DNA of 64,000 nucleotides from Tiliqua scincoides (lineage: Eukaryota; Chordata; Lepidosauria; Squamata; Scincidae). The translations under genes and the position numbers were made by a program. This document shows positions 10,305-22,552 of this stretch, piece by piece (the stretch's first letter is position 1; every line of letters begins with the position of its first letter). Under the pieces are notes generated by a model. That model had not been told where the DNA came from. It searched no databases and saw only the letters and a list, made by a program, of their open reading frames with translations. The DNA is taken from the NCBI RefSeq assembly GCF_035046505.1, contig NC_089823.1, positions 230,228,604 through 230,292,603 on the forward strand, read 5' to 3'.

Positions 10305-10941
10305 CAGCGTTTCTCAAACTGTGTGTCGGGACCCACTAGGTGGGCCGTGAGCCAATTTCAGGTGAGTCCCCATTCATTTCAACATGCTTTTTATTTTCAA
10401 TACATTAGACCAGTGGTTCTCAAACTTCTAGCACCGGGACCCACTTTTTAGAATGAGAACCTGCCAGAACCCACTGGAAGTGACGTCACCAAGCATGCAA
10501 ATTTTTACTAATCTTCGGGCCCAATCCTATCCAATTTTCCAGCACCAGTGCAACTGTGCCAATGGGGCATGCACTGTATCTTGTGGTGGGGCAGCAGTCA
10601 CAGGCCTCCCTGAGGTATGGAAACATTTTTTCCCTTACCTTGGGGCTGCATTACAGCTACACCAGTGCTGGAAAATTGGATAGGATTGGGGCCTATTATT
10701 AGGCTGCAATCCTACCTGCACTTACCCAGGAGTAAGTTCCGTTTACTGTCCTTGTTCAAAGAATATGCTTATTAGCCTGTTAGAAGTACAAATCTGTAAC
10801 TTTTCCCAAATGCGGTTGCATGCCATGGTAGCATCAAGTCTAATGTATTAAAAATAGAATGTTGAAATTAATGGGGAACCATGTGAAATTGGCTTGCGAT
10901 CCACTTAGTGGGTCCAGATACCCACAGTTTGAGAAACACTG
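10305..10941. mobile_element. hAT-like element with about 100-bp terminal inverted repeats
   Basis: The left arm 10305-10410 (CAGCGTTTCTCAAACTGTGT onward) pairs with the right arm 10838-10941 (ending CCCACAGTTTGAGAAACACTG). Between them lies a second hAT-type start (CAGTGGTTCTCAAACTTCTA at 10411) and a MITE. Flanking target duplication is not clear. Confidence 0.7.
10517..10693. mobile_element. MITE with GGGCCCAATCCTAT ends, nested
   Basis: It starts GGGCCCAATCCTATCCAATT and ends AAAATTGGATAGGATTGGGG, an inverted repeat of about 25 bases. It sits inside the hAT pair at 10305-10941. Confidence 0.8.
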
Positions 10942-11129
10942 TATTACACTTGTATATATAAATGTGTGTGTGTGTGTGTGGTCAACTTTAACCAATTTTT
11001 GCCTGGCCCACAAGAGTACACATTTGGTCCCTGTTGTTGTATATATGCAAAATGATTTAATATATCACCCATACTATGTGACCGTATTTGGGGAAATGTT
11101 ACAGATCTGTACTTTCAACACGCTGCAGG

Positions 11130-11365
11130 GGTGTTTCTCAAGGTTTGTCCTCCACCGTACTTTTTCACATGGTCCACCTATACAACATACCACTGGAAGT
11201 AACTGGTGATGATATCATCACCAGTTATTTCTGGATTGGAAAGTCAGATTCAACATGATGAACACCAGTAAGAAGTTCAGGGTGAACAGAAGAGCTTTTG
11301 TGAGTGCAGAAAAGCATGCTTTGGAGCCCTGCCCGCCAAGCCTCCTAGCGATGTTTGTTGCATCA
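11130..11365. mobile_element. hAT fragment related to 59088-59436
   Basis: It shares GTGTTTCTCA, the paired GTAACTGGTGATGATATCAT segment and AGAAAAGCATGCTTTGGAGC with the complete element in MFN1, in the opposite order. Confidence 0.55.
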
Positions 11366-11399
11366 TGGGGGAGGGGGAATGGGGTGTGATTTGGTGATC

Positions 11400-14300
11400 A
11401 TTAAAAGAGCAGAGGTAAACTAATTTTAAAAAGTGATAATGAAGAAGCCAGATTTTCATGGTGTTCTAACAGGCGCCTTCAGCAGGGGATGGCAAGCATG
11501 AGAGTAAGAGATGTTAATCCTTCATATTGCGAATGAAGAAGATGCACATGGGATGTTTTGCTTTTTTAAAAATCTTTTTTCACACTCCTGTCATCTTCAT
11601 TTTTTGACTAGTTGAAGGCAAAAATAACTAATATGGGCTTTTTAAAAGTAGTTATAACAATGCAATTCTATGGATGTTTGTTTAAAAGTGAAGTCCACTG
11701 TGTCTAGTAAGGCTTACTCATTGAAGCCTTCATCCACAAGAATGCACCCGCATTCAAATCTACTTCTTGGGTGCAGATCTCAGAATTTACTTAAATATTT
11801 GGCCTCTGGGTTTGGTAGATACTGGGGGATAGGGCCTTTTTGGTGCTGCATTTGTGACATTAATTTCCTGGAGAGCTGTGTCATACTGCTAATGCACTGT
11901 ACCAATTTAAATTTTGGTATTTCTTTTATTACTATTGGGCCAGTTCAAACACTTGTATTGTCTGTCTAGCCCCATGCAGTAAAGACACGTACATTCATGG
12001 TTCAACTATACACTTAGTTCAGCATGCGCATCTGATTTCTGATAACCTGAAAAATCTTCTCAATAACAGGGAAATGATAAATGTGTCATCTAAACCAGCC
12101 CTTTGTAATTTTAATCTGTAGTTCTTGTTTTGCATTCTTGTTTTCATAAATCACTCTGTGAAAATTTTATCCTAAGGTTTAATATAAGCTTATAATAATA
12201 ATTTGCTGCCAGATAAGTGTACTTAGGGGTGACATCTTACAGCACACCCACTATTCTCTGCCAGGGATTGCCATTTTAATTGCCATTTCTTAGGGAAGAG
12301 CTGTCCATGTTTTAGTCTTTAATCCCCCCCCCCCCAGTATAAATAAATGCCTTTGTAAGAAGATAGCTCATGTGTGCTCTCTCCCCCCTCCCCCATTGAA
12401 AGACAATATTGGACTCTATAATGTTTCCTGGGTGGGTACAAAGTAACATAATGTTAATAACAATAAAATTCATTATTCTAAAAGTACAATCAAAATCCAC
12501 AGTTATAAGCAAATGATTTTAGTAATCATTTAAAAGGTCTTTTAAAAAGATACTGAAAGGGGAACAATGTCAGTGCCAAGCAAGTTTGAATGGGAAGGAA
12601 AAGGGCACATCACAACTAAAAAGGTCCTATCTCCACATTTATCTTTCCTCAGGTGATGGGTACACACAGGGACAACCTCTGAAGATTACCTTAATTATGC
12701 ATAGGTACCTTGACTTAGGAACAGATGCTCCCTCAGGTCTATTGAAGTAAATACTGTACTGGTACTTTGAATTGTTTTTGAAAATGGTCTAGAAGTCAGT
12801 GGAACTCTTTAAGCACTCACTGGTGGGATGTGTCCCCAACAACCCACCTGTTGAAGGAGGAGAAATATCACCCAGACCTTGATTTCTCTGGCATGACTCT
12901 TTGAATAGGGCTTTTAATATATAGTTGCTCATTCTCCCCTGCCCCATAATACTTCTAGGGCAGAACTAGAGATGGTACAGCCCTTAGATGAAAAAATGGA
13001 CATTACACTCAGACTTACAGTGGAGTATGCCATTTTTTAATGCCCCCCCCCCCCATACATAAAAACTTTTTGCAGATAGAAAAACTAGTGCAATGGGGAG
13101 GTGGCTGAAATGAAACCTCTCTCCCTAGTTTCTTAGATTTCTATTTGCCAGGATCCTTTATGTGTGTGGGAGCATTTTAAAAGTATTCCCCCCCCCCACA
13201 TACCTAAAAGTTGAACTAAAACAGGCTCTTTTCACCTATAGAATGTCTTTTGGTAAGGTGAGCTGCACCCATTCCTTCATCCCAAACTTTACTTTTTCGT
13301 TCCCTTTGACAAAAGGAAAGATGAATTGTTGCCCAAACCCCCACTTTCATTTATATATGGACTTTTTGTTGAAAAATAGTTTATAAATATTGTTGTTAAT
13401 AATAATAATAATAATAATAAATAGCAATAGATATATTTTTAGAAAGAAAAATAAAATCCAAGATTTTAAGTCCTTGGGACTTAAATCCTTGCTAAGTCCT
13501 TGGGAATATTTATTGTGATGATCTGGTTATTTTCTGTTGTTTTTAAGCTATTTCTTATAATGTAAATTTCATCCCCATTCTTCTTCAATAGTGGCCTGTT
13601 TTAGGAGGGTGATGCATCTTCACAAATTCCCTCTTTCAGGTTCTGTGTGTGATTTATTCTGTTTGTTCAATTATACCTCTTCCAGGTTAGAAAGCTCTCA
13701 GAGGACCACTTGCAAGTAGTAACACAAAATAAAACAGAACCGGGAAGCAGTTAAAAATAAGATAAAACCATCAATGTCTAAAAGGTCAAAGGAGATAAAA
13801 CTGTTCTCACTGGGCAGCAGAAAGAATAAAAAAGACAGCAGAAGAATTTGTCAGAGGTGGAAATTCTGTAGATAGGATGCCATGAATGTAAAGTCCCTGT
13901 TTTCACTGAGCAGCCATCTTACCTTGAATGGCACAGGAACTCTGAACAGGGCCTCTGACAATGAACTCTACCCCTCCTTTATTTGTGGATAAAAATAACA
14001 GAACTATAACAGTATAAAAGGAAAAAAATATACATGCACAATATACATAGATTGCAAAACTAATCAATCAGAAACCTATAAAAATATGTTATTAAATATG
14101 CATAAATCTCTAAAAATGCTTTGAAACATCCAGAAAAATATTCAGAAGGAGTTGTCTTCTATCAGGCACGTGTTCAATTGTTGATAAAAGTAAAAGGTCT
14201 TCAGTCCATTAAGGAATAGGGGGAGGGCACTTATTTTTCCAATACATCAATATGAGAGTTTTGGCTATGGTGAAGGCACAAAGAGTCAATTTTCTCTGTC

Positions 14301-15564
14301 CTGCAGATCACTTCCACGAAATTGTTAGTTAATTGAAGAAAAAAATAAGCATCAACCAGTGTTAAATGGTGGTCGTAATACAAAATTAATACAGCAAAAA
14401 TTCTCTTCTCAAAAGGAAGGTGTCACTGTACAAGACCACACTTTAAGTACCTTGGGCCCAAGCTGTTTCTGGTATCAACTCTTTGAATTGTGCTTGGAAA
14501 CAGACCAGGAGTTTGTGTAGCTATTTTAAAACTGGTATAATATGTCCTGTTTCTTTTGCTTTCTGTTTGAGGTTTTAGGATGGCAGATACCATGGTATCG
14601 GCTTGCTAAACTGCAGTAATATTTATGCTTTCGGTATTATCATTTTTTTTAATGAATATATGACCATGTGTTGAATGGTTGAAGAATTCCTCCTGTGATT
14701 CTGTGGATATGATTCTGTTTTCTGCGTTCCTAGAAATCAGTGCAATGACCTAGGAGAGTCATTCATTCATTTGTCCACCTGCCTTTATCTCTGAAGGGCA
14801 CCAAAAGAAGCTGTTTTAATGTTGGGTGCATTCACAATACTGTATTTGTCTCTTGACAAGAAGCCTGAGGAATCATGAAGAGCAAAATTAATTTTGATCC
14901 TTCTGTACTTGCCTGATTGTATACCAATTGCACATCTTGCCACCATGCCGTCAGATTTAAAAATAAAGAAACAAAATATAGTTGTGCTTCAGCTTCCACT
15001 AGGGTTCCACTCCTGTTGCCTGAGTTTGGTGACCTAGGTTACTTTGAGGAATGCACTACCTGGCCTGATGTATCCTGCCACAGTACAGCATAGAGAGAGC
15101 TGTAGTGCGGAGAGGGTGTGTGGGCCTCCTTTCAAGTGAATGACCTTCAGTTAACTCTGGTTATTTCAGGGTTTGACAGCGGCAACACTCTTGCAGCTGT
15201 ATTGTCTAACAGAAATAACTTTGACCAGTGAAAGGTCATTCACTTGGGCTGAAATGATGAGTGAAGTGATATATGTAGCTGGTGTGCTCATCAAAACAGT
15301 GTCAGAAAGCTGAAGGGCATGTTGAAGTAGTCTGGAAATTGTCCCAGGATCAGACAGGCTTTCTTCCTTCATGTTCTCTTTTTGAACATGAGACCAGATG
15401 TACAGGCTGCACCCCACTCGTTTTGCTGGTCCAGCACTGTTCTATATTAGCATTGTGTGTTTTGAGGAATGAGCAGGCTGAGGTATCTTCCAAATCTAGA
15501 TTCTAGGAATGTGTTCATTGAAACTGTGGATTTAGTCACTGAAATAAGAACATAAGAATGTTAT

Positions 15565-15604
<40 letters not shown>

Positions 15605-16250
15605 CTGTACATCCTCTGCTGATGGTTGACAGATGTGGACATTATTAATATCTTAATTTGCAGGCATAATGCTTGATTCAAATGGACTATCCTTTAAAAT
15701 AGTGTTAAGTTTATAGTTACTGCAGTTATATGTTTCAGGATTTGATTGCTGCCTTCAATAGAAATAAATAATTTGGTTAATGCATGCCAATGTGAACAAT
15801 GACATATATTGAGGACTTTAGTATGCTGCAATCAAGAGTTGGGTTATTAGTTTGAAAATCTGGCTACATATTTTTTGCTTCCAAAAAGCTTAATATGATG
15901 TAGATAACATATCTGAATAAAATATTGAAGTTTCCTTGCTCTGGCTCTCATTCTTCCCACAGATGTTTCCCCTTTTGCTGGAAGGTGCAATGTAGTCAGT
16001 CTTCAGCTTTTGCACTCAGTTACTGAAAAGTGAATTATCTGGTAAGCTGGATAACCGTCTCTTTTTCACCATTTCCTTATACACAGAGTGGACATGTTTA
16101 CCATTAAATCCAATTTGAATTTGAGTTATTAAGAAGTAAAACAATAACATGTAACAAAGCAGTTAAATTAGCTGTACAGAATAGTTAAAGGGCTTGGTAG
16201 AATAAGCATCATCATTGCCCAGTGATTATGTCCCAGGCATATTTACTGGG
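11400..16250. other. ZNF639 intron 1, mostly unassigned AT-rich DNA
   Basis: No coding exon recognised. It holds one diverged palindromic copy near 11658-11750, homopolymer C runs (12330, 13046, 13190), an (AAT)n run at 13399-13421 and a GATA microsatellite. 14200-14500 looks repetitive but was not identified. Confidence 0.5.
15567..15604. repeat. (GATA)n microsatellite
   Basis: About nine uninterrupted GATA units, preceded by AAGAACATAAGAATGTTATG, which looks like the inverted 3' tip of a CR1 element. Confidence 0.9.
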
Positions 16251-16299
16251 TTGAATGACAGTTTATAATCTATGGGCAGAGGGGGAGAAATGGTTGGAA

Positions 16300-16396
16300 C
16301 TTGTATAGCACAGTCGTATGAGTAGCTATTCAGAAGTGTGTCCCATTGCTTTTAGTGAGATTTATTCCAAAGTGAGTGTGTGTGGGATTGTGACAT
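16300..16396. mobile_element. Diverged near-palindromic element
   Basis: GCACAGTCGTATGAGTAGCT, then TCAGAAGTGTGTCCCATTGC and GTGGGATTGTGAC. An old copy of the common family. Confidence 0.5.
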
Positions 16397-16775
16397 CAGT
16401 ACCAAAGATGAGGGGGGAGTAATAATATGCTTCAGAGGTTAGGGCTCTGTACTTGAGTCGAGACGTGCTTGAATTGACCAAAGAACATACTGCGCCTATG
16501 TGAAAACACAAATATAGATGTAACTTGGATGTCTGTAACCTGGGAAGAAGTGTAATTCCAATTTGTCTGTGAGCAAAAGTACAACTCTTAGATGTCCATG
16601 GGGCCAAAGCAATTACAAAACAGAAGGGTTATGTCCTAAAAATGTTCCTTTGATCTTAATTTTTAGTTGTATTAATCATAATTAAATTTTTAGATTTAGT
16701 CTTAGGCGGTAACAGTTTTTCTGTATTTGCTTTTCAGATTGTAGATGATAGCTATAGCTTACTGTCTGCAAATGC

Positions 16776-16922
16776 TAACAGGAAGTGCAAGGAAGGGCAC
16801 CAGAATGAGGTCTCTTGTTATCTGGTGTGCTCCCTGGGGCATTTGGTGGGCCTCTGTGAGATACAGGAAGCTGGACTAGATGGGCCTATGGCCTGATACA
16901 GTGGGGCTATTCTTATGTTAAG
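16776..16922 (+). mobile_element. CR1 LINE 3' end
   Basis: GAGGTCTCTTGTTATCTGGT, then TACAGGAAGCTGGACTAGAT and GGCCTGATACAGTGGGGCTA, ending ATTCTTATGTT. The CR1-type 3' tip is intact and the copy is 5'-truncated. Confidence 0.8.
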
Positions 16923-17265
16923 TGCTCATGGGAACTGAATTGGAGGGCTGAAAAGAATGACACATTGTGGAGTTCACTGAGCTCAGCTTCCTGTTCTTTT
17001 CAGCCCTCCAACACATTCACTTTCTGTGAGTGGTTCCTCTTTCCTCTTAGTGTTTGCAGATAGCAGAGACACAGGAGACAGCAACAGGAGGGCTTCCGTC
17101 ACAGGCAGATAAGTCATTTGTGCAATGGAGGGATTTTTGAACCAGTTTTTGTAGGATTTGCTGCTATCCACAGTTTTTTGTATGTGGCAGCTGGAACCTA
17201 TCCCCTGTGGAGAGGGCACCTGTACATAAGCCTTGTCCAGTCTAAAAATCATATTCTGGCAGACT

Positions 17266-17362
17266 AGGGCTGCAAGTCTATATACACTTCTGGGAGAAAG
17301 TCCCATTGAATTTATTGTGGCTTACTTCTGAGTAGACATGTGTAGGATTGTGCTGTGCGGCT
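17266..17362. mobile_element. Near-palindromic element, single copy
   Basis: GGCTGCAAGTCTATATACAC, GAAAGTCCCATTGAATTTAT, GGCTTACTTCTGAGTAGACA. It lies about 200 bases before the ZNF639 start exon. Confidence 0.65.
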
Positions 17363-17591
17363 GCAGGTCTTTCAAAGTCATGGGACTGTTCTCCATCTAG
17401 GACGATTTGCTTTTAGTGCTTTCAGTCACAGATCAAAGTGGGCATACTGGTACTTGGCAAAGATTGGGGAAATAATTGATTTTTGTTGAAGGAATTGTAG
17501 CAGTCTCCTCTAATTGTAAATTAATGGGAACAAGCATTAATACATGAACTTGTCTTTGATGGCCTTTTAGTTTCTCTTTAATTGAAGCAAA

Positions 17592-17649
17592 ATGAATGAG
17601 CATCCAAAGAAGAGGAAAAGGAAGACCCTGCATCCCTCACGTTATTCAG
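17592..17649 (+). CDS. ZNF639: ZNF639 coding exon 1
   Basis: Encodes residues 1-19 plus one base of residue 20 and carries the basic K6-K11 cluster. The donor GTAGGT begins at 17650. The acceptor of this exon is probably the AG at 17569-17570, which would give 21 bases of 5' UTR before the ATG. Confidence 0.95.
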
Positions 17650-20600
17650 GTAGGTCAATCCATAAATAGATTTGTTTGCCTGCTAGTTACAGCTAACATT
17701 TTATGTACACTTATGCATCACTTAGTGACCTTCCAAACAATAACTGACCATGTATATGACAGCAGTCAGTCCTCTGCATCTTCCCCTCTATTGGAAACCC
17801 CCATGCAGCTTTCAGAGTTGTCCTGCACTTGCTGGGTGCTCCTTTGAGTGCTGATAAAAGCACTCCAAAGGAGTTCCCTGCTTTCCGTGGCCAGAAAATC
17901 AGCAGGCATCGTGTGAGGCCAGCTGATAGGTGTCATTCCAGCTTGTTGCAATTTGTTGGTGGTGGTTTGCCATCACTGGCCTAGAGCGTTTGTGTAAGTA
18001 GCACTGTTCGTCCATTGCATAGAAGCAAGGTGGCAACAGTTTTGCTCCACTTGATGGTAGCAGCACTGCTTTTCAAATGAATGTGCTAGCACAGTGAGAA
18101 ACGTTATTTAAGCTGCCACTTTTAAATAATGTGATGTGATAGGAAGGAGCTTCCATGGAAGTGAGAATGAAGAAAACATTGGATGAGCCAGAGGGCTGGG
18201 AATCCTCCTTCCACAATATTTGTGTGATTTATGGCCCATGCAGCTGTGCCAATGGAGCACACGCTTCATGCTTGGTGGAGGGGCATTCAGGTAGACAGCA
18301 AGAGGCGAGTAAAAATATCATTTATTCACCTTCCTGTAGGCCACTGGATCTCCGGTGGCTCTCTTTGGATGCACATCAAGTATTTTGCTGGTGTAAATCT
18401 GAGGAGCGGAAGGGGGGTAAGTCAGGCCATAAAGGGGGATAAGATTTGGTGCATGAAACTACCACTGAGTTCCTCCCCCTCCTGCCCTTGAAACCCCCCC
18501 CCCCCAGTTGACTTATGTATCACCCTCTCTGCCACCTTACCTGGACCAGCAGAGTGTCCAGGTGGCTCTGGCATGCACTTGGAGCCTCTGGCTGTTTCAG
18601 CAGACAGCTTCATCACAGGCAATAACGGAGCAACATTTGCGCCATCACTTGGTCACATATGACAGCAGATTGCAGGGTCTGCTGTTGTAAATGGCCTATA
18701 GATTTGGGCTGTTCCTTTGCTAATCTTAAGAAAATAATTAGTAGTTTTTGGATATTTTGGATAACTGCCATGTTTTGGAAATATAAGTAGCTGTCCAAGT
18801 GATAAACTTACTCTTAGTTACCAGTGCAGTATTCTTACGCATACACAGAAAGGTTTTATGTTTTTTGCCTTAGGTATGTGAGTTGATGAATCTGTCTTTC
18901 TAATTTTCTAGATTCTTCAGGTGTACCCAAATACATAGACAACAGTGGCATTTTTTCCGATCATTGTTACAGTGTGTGTTCTATGAAACAGCTAGACTTG
19001 AAAGTTTTGGATAATCAAGGTAAGGTGACATCTTCATTTAGGTGCATGTTTGGAGTATACGTTGATGGAGTTTTCTGCACACAAAGGAGCGCAGGAACCA
19101 GCAAGCCAGAGGCTCACAATTGTCGCACCAAACAACAAAATCAGGCCTTTATGTCATTGACAGAGTGGAATTTAGGAAGAGATGATACTTTTGGAAGCAT
19201 TTTTTTAAAAAAATGTTTTGCTTCTGTAGAGATAAAATTTTGTTTTAATGAAACAGGTGGCAAAGCTTTTACCAACTTTAATGTAGTTGGTCTTGACTGA
19301 TTTGAAATGGTTGTTAGAATATAAGATCTGTTCAAAGATCTTATAGATAATGGAACCTGTTCCAGGAATTCATGTGGCTCAAAAATGTAAGAATAAACAA
19401 TTGGGCATGTAAAATCTTGTGAATATAATGTTATTATGCACTGGGAGTTAGAGGACAGTGCTTTTGAGCCTACTTTGAATGCTGAGAATTTCTGTTTGAA
19501 CTGAGGAACGGAGTGGGAGGGCCATATTAGAACCTTCCTTCTTTGGCAGGGAGGCAGAGCTGTGAGTTGTGAGTTTTGATTTTTTTTTTTTTGCTTGTGA
19601 GACTTTTCTTTGTGATGCCTTTTAAAAAATTTGCAATAGTGTTGCATGGCAGATGTGCAAATATCCACTAAGAAAATGTTTTAGCTAACCACATTTTAAC
19701 AAACAAAACCCACTATAAAGCATATTATTTCCATAATATAGAACTTTGCTGCCATAAAGCAGGAAGATATTTCACCTTTTTTAATAACAGTTACCTACCG
19801 TCCCAGAAGGAATGTAAAATAAACCCCAAATAGTATACGATTTAACATTATTGCAAATATATGAACTGTATTAGGACAAGTATACCAAAACTCACCTTTT
19901 CTCAACAGGTAGAATTCACGCCACAGATACTGATGAAGATGGCAGCCCAGTGCATGCTGGAACTTCTCAGTGGACTGGGGCTCCATCTAATGTCATAGGG
20001 TCACACTTTACAGACCCAAAAAAGAAAGGTAATTGAAAGATGGCTGTGCTAAAGATGCACTTGTCTGGGCACCAGTTTGTTTCCTTCTCAGTAAAAATGT
20101 TGAGTGAGTAAAGAAAAGATCAAGCAATACTGATTTGAAGAGGTCAGTATTCTTAGTGATTCTTAAGATTAGTATTCTTAGTGATTCTTAGTGATTCACT
20201 TAAGATTCTTAGTGAATGTTAAGACCTTTCAAGCTGATAGCTAGTATGGTAGTTAGTTTGGCCTTGAACAAGAGAGTCTTGGGTTCAAATCCCCATTCAG
20301 GCAAGGCTACTACATGACCATAGACCATTTAGTTTCCCTCTCTCTCTCTGCTCCATCTTATCCTTCTTCACATGTTATTGAATAGATAAAATGGGGGGAG
20401 AGGAGGCATGTACAGTGTCCTAAACTTCTTGGCAGAAAGAGAAGATAGAACTGTAAATAAAGTAAGTGGGACTTCTAAGTAAACGTGCAGGGTTTTGTCA
20501 GTGTCACTTTCAGGTAAGTGTGCCTAGGATTGTAGTAGTAGTGACCTAAAGGAAATAGCTTTTTTCTTTTGGAAAATTGCTATTAAGGCATGTAGTATTT

Positions 20601-22049
20601 AGTAAGTAGGTAGCTGTAGGATTCCAGTCATTTATCCTCATATCACCTCTATTATTTCCTTATATACCGCTTCCCTACAGGTAGGGAGATGAAGAGGCTG
20701 AGCATAGTTAACCTTGGCCATAACTAAAGTGGGATTTGAACCAATATCTGGCCGATACAAAGCTAGCACAAGGTCTACTGGACTTTGATAATGACTAACA
20801 CGCTCATTTTAAAAACTGTTCAAAGGGGTGAGAACTCCACTGGAAGCTGTAACTTTTTAAAATGTTGGTGTAGCATATCTTTTATAATCTTCTTGTAGAT
20901 AAACCAGCCAATAACGGGATTTATAAAGATATGTGTGAATCGCCTGTCTTCAGTGACAGCTTAACTGAAGAGGAGAAACCTTTGGATATCCAGACTGTAG
21001 AAATTTCCACTACTGAAGTCCAGGCCGTGGAGGTCCATGATATAGAAACTCAGACCGTTTCCCCAGAGAAACTTGAAGCAGAGGATACTGATGATGTTCC
21101 AGTTGAAAGCTGCAAGGTGCTGGAGAAAAACTCCCCTCTGAATGTCACCATCCAGCCAAAGTGGCCTTTGCTGCGAGCAAATAGCAGTGGCTTGTACAAA
21201 TGTGATCGATGCGCCTTTAACAGCAAGTACTTTTCAGATTTGAAGCAGCATGTTGTTCTGAAGCATAAACCATGTTCTGAAGGTAACATATGCCGCGTAT
21301 GTAAAGAGAACTTCTCTTCCAAAAAGGTGCTTATTGAACACTTAAAAATCCATGAAGAAGATCCATACATCTGCAAGTACTGTGATTACAAAACAGTGAT
21401 GTTTGAAAACCTGAGCCAGCACATCGCAGACACTCATTTCAGTGACCACCTGTATTGGTGTGAGCAGTGTGACGTCCAATTCTCCTCCAGCAGCGAGCTG
21501 TACCTTCACTTTCAGGAGCACAGCTGTGATGAGCAATACTTGTGCCAGTTTTGTGAGCATGAAACCAGTGACCCAGAGGACTTGCACAGCCACGTAGTGA
21601 ATGAGCATGCTGGCCGACTGATTGAACTGAGCGACAGCTACCACAGCAGGCAGCAGCAAGGGCAATACAGCCTGGTCAATAAAATTAGCTTTGACAAGTG
21701 CAAAAACTTCTTTGTGTGTCAAGTATGTGGCTTCCGTAGCAGACTTCACACCAACGTCAACAGGCACGTAGCAATTGAGCACACCAAAATATTCCCCCAT
21801 GTTTGTGATGATTGTGGGAAGGGGTTCTCAGGCATGCTGGAGTACTGCAAACATTTGAACACTCACATGTCTGAGGGGATTTATTTGTGTCAATATTGTG
21901 AATATTCCACAGGGCAGATTGGAGACCTTAAAATTCATTTGGATTTCAGGCATTCCACTGAACTGCCCCATAAGTGCACAGATTGCATGATGAGATTTGG
22001 TAATGAAAAGGATCTCTTGAGACATCTTCAGATGCATGAAACGGCTTGA
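17592..22049 (+). CDS. ZNF639: ZNF639, C2H2 zinc-finger protein (4 coding exons)
   Basis: Coding exons are 17592-17649, 18912-19019, 19909-20028 and 20899-22049. All three introns are phase 1 with GT-AG ends, giving 478 aa against about 485 in human. The N-terminus MNEHPKKRKRKTLHPSRYS and the finger region match human ZNF639 as I recall it. A basic cluster K6-K11 is a likely nuclear signal. Residues about 60-190 are acidic and poorly conserved. Nine C2H2 fingers follow, at about residues 197-218, 227-247, 254-275, 283-303, 311-332, 369-390, 398-418, 426-447 and 455-475, each with both Cys and both His present. Linkers are not the TGEKP type and there is no KRAB or SCAN domain, as expected for this old single-copy gene. 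From the family it is a nuclear DNA-binding transcription regulator. The start is the first ATG after the exon 2 acceptor. MFN1 follows 7.6 kb downstream on the same strand. Confidence 0.98.
18912..19019 (+). CDS. ZNF639: ZNF639 coding exon 2
   Basis: 108 nt, phase 1 at both ends, residues 20-55. The reading starts DSSGVPKYIDNSGIFSDHCY, which aligns with the human protein after the SRYS join. The acceptor is TTTTCTAG and the donor GTAAGG. Confidence 0.95.
19909..20028 (+). CDS. ZNF639: ZNF639 coding exon 3
   Basis: 120 nt, phase 1 at both ends, residues 56-95. The acceptor CTCAACAG follows a T/C-rich tract and the donor is GTAATT. The sequence is acidic, Ser/Thr-rich and diverged from the human exon. 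It is supported mainly by splice sites, open frame and phase. Confidence 0.85.
20241..20462 (+). repeat. tRNA-derived SINE (family A)
   Basis: Box-B-like GGGTTCAAATCCCC, then the diverged body. It lies in ZNF639 intron 4, 870 bases before the finger exon at most. Confidence 0.6.
20640..20800 (-). repeat. MIR-like SINE fragment
   Basis: It has the features of a MIR-type core: a TAGGGAGATGAAGAGGCTGA region, then GGGATTTGAACC. Low certainty. Confidence 0.35.
20899..22049 (+). CDS. ZNF639: ZNF639 terminal coding exon with nine C2H2 fingers
   Basis: 1151 nt from the acceptor TTCTTGTAG to a TGA at 22047-22049, residues 96-478. It holds all nine fingers. The stretch from about residue 255 to 335 is nearly identical to the human protein from memory, for example DPYICKYCDYKTV and DHLYWCEQCDVQF. 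The usual vertebrate layout, with one large exon holding all the fingers, is kept. Confidence 0.98.
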
Positions 22050-22546
22050 CTTCATCCTAGAACAGGAATTAAAATGTCATTTCTACTTGTGCAATCTGAG
22101 GTCAAATCACAGAAGAATCTTTTTCACCCTTTTCTAACTCCCTTGGATCACTGGGAGAGGGACAGTTCCCATATTTGTGATGTATGTTCATTTTCAATAA
22201 TTAACCCTGACCACAATGGAACCTGGTACATTGTATTGACTATGCAGTGGTACAACACTGTAGTGTGATCAGGCTGCAGCCAAGTCAGGCAAGACTCATG
22301 AGTGCCCCCAAATGTTTCAGCCTCACTTCAGCTGCTCACAGGTTAAGTGCAGTGATAAGAACTTAAGTGCAATAGATTGTTCATTGTCTGCATTTTTTGA
22401 TTCACAAGCTTCTGGGATTTCTGCAGATAACAGAAAGCACATCAGCATATCTTGAAGCAGTTGTGTTGAACCTGTTAACATGTAATGGCATGTACAATTA
22501 ATGTCTGAAGACAAAATAACAAAGTTCTTTTGTACTTATGAAGGGA

Positions 22547-22552
22547 AATAAA
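22547..22552 (+). terminator. ZNF639: ZNF639 polyadenylation signal
   Basis: AATAAA lies about 500 nt after the ZNF639 stop, followed within 60 nt by GT-rich sequence. It is the first canonical signal downstream. Longer 3' UTR forms cannot be excluded. Confidence 0.6.

Noticed and set aside
21342-21800. 152-codon minus-strand frame across the ZNF639 fingers
   Set aside because: It is the antisense of a confirmed coding exon, and the translation has no recognisable family.
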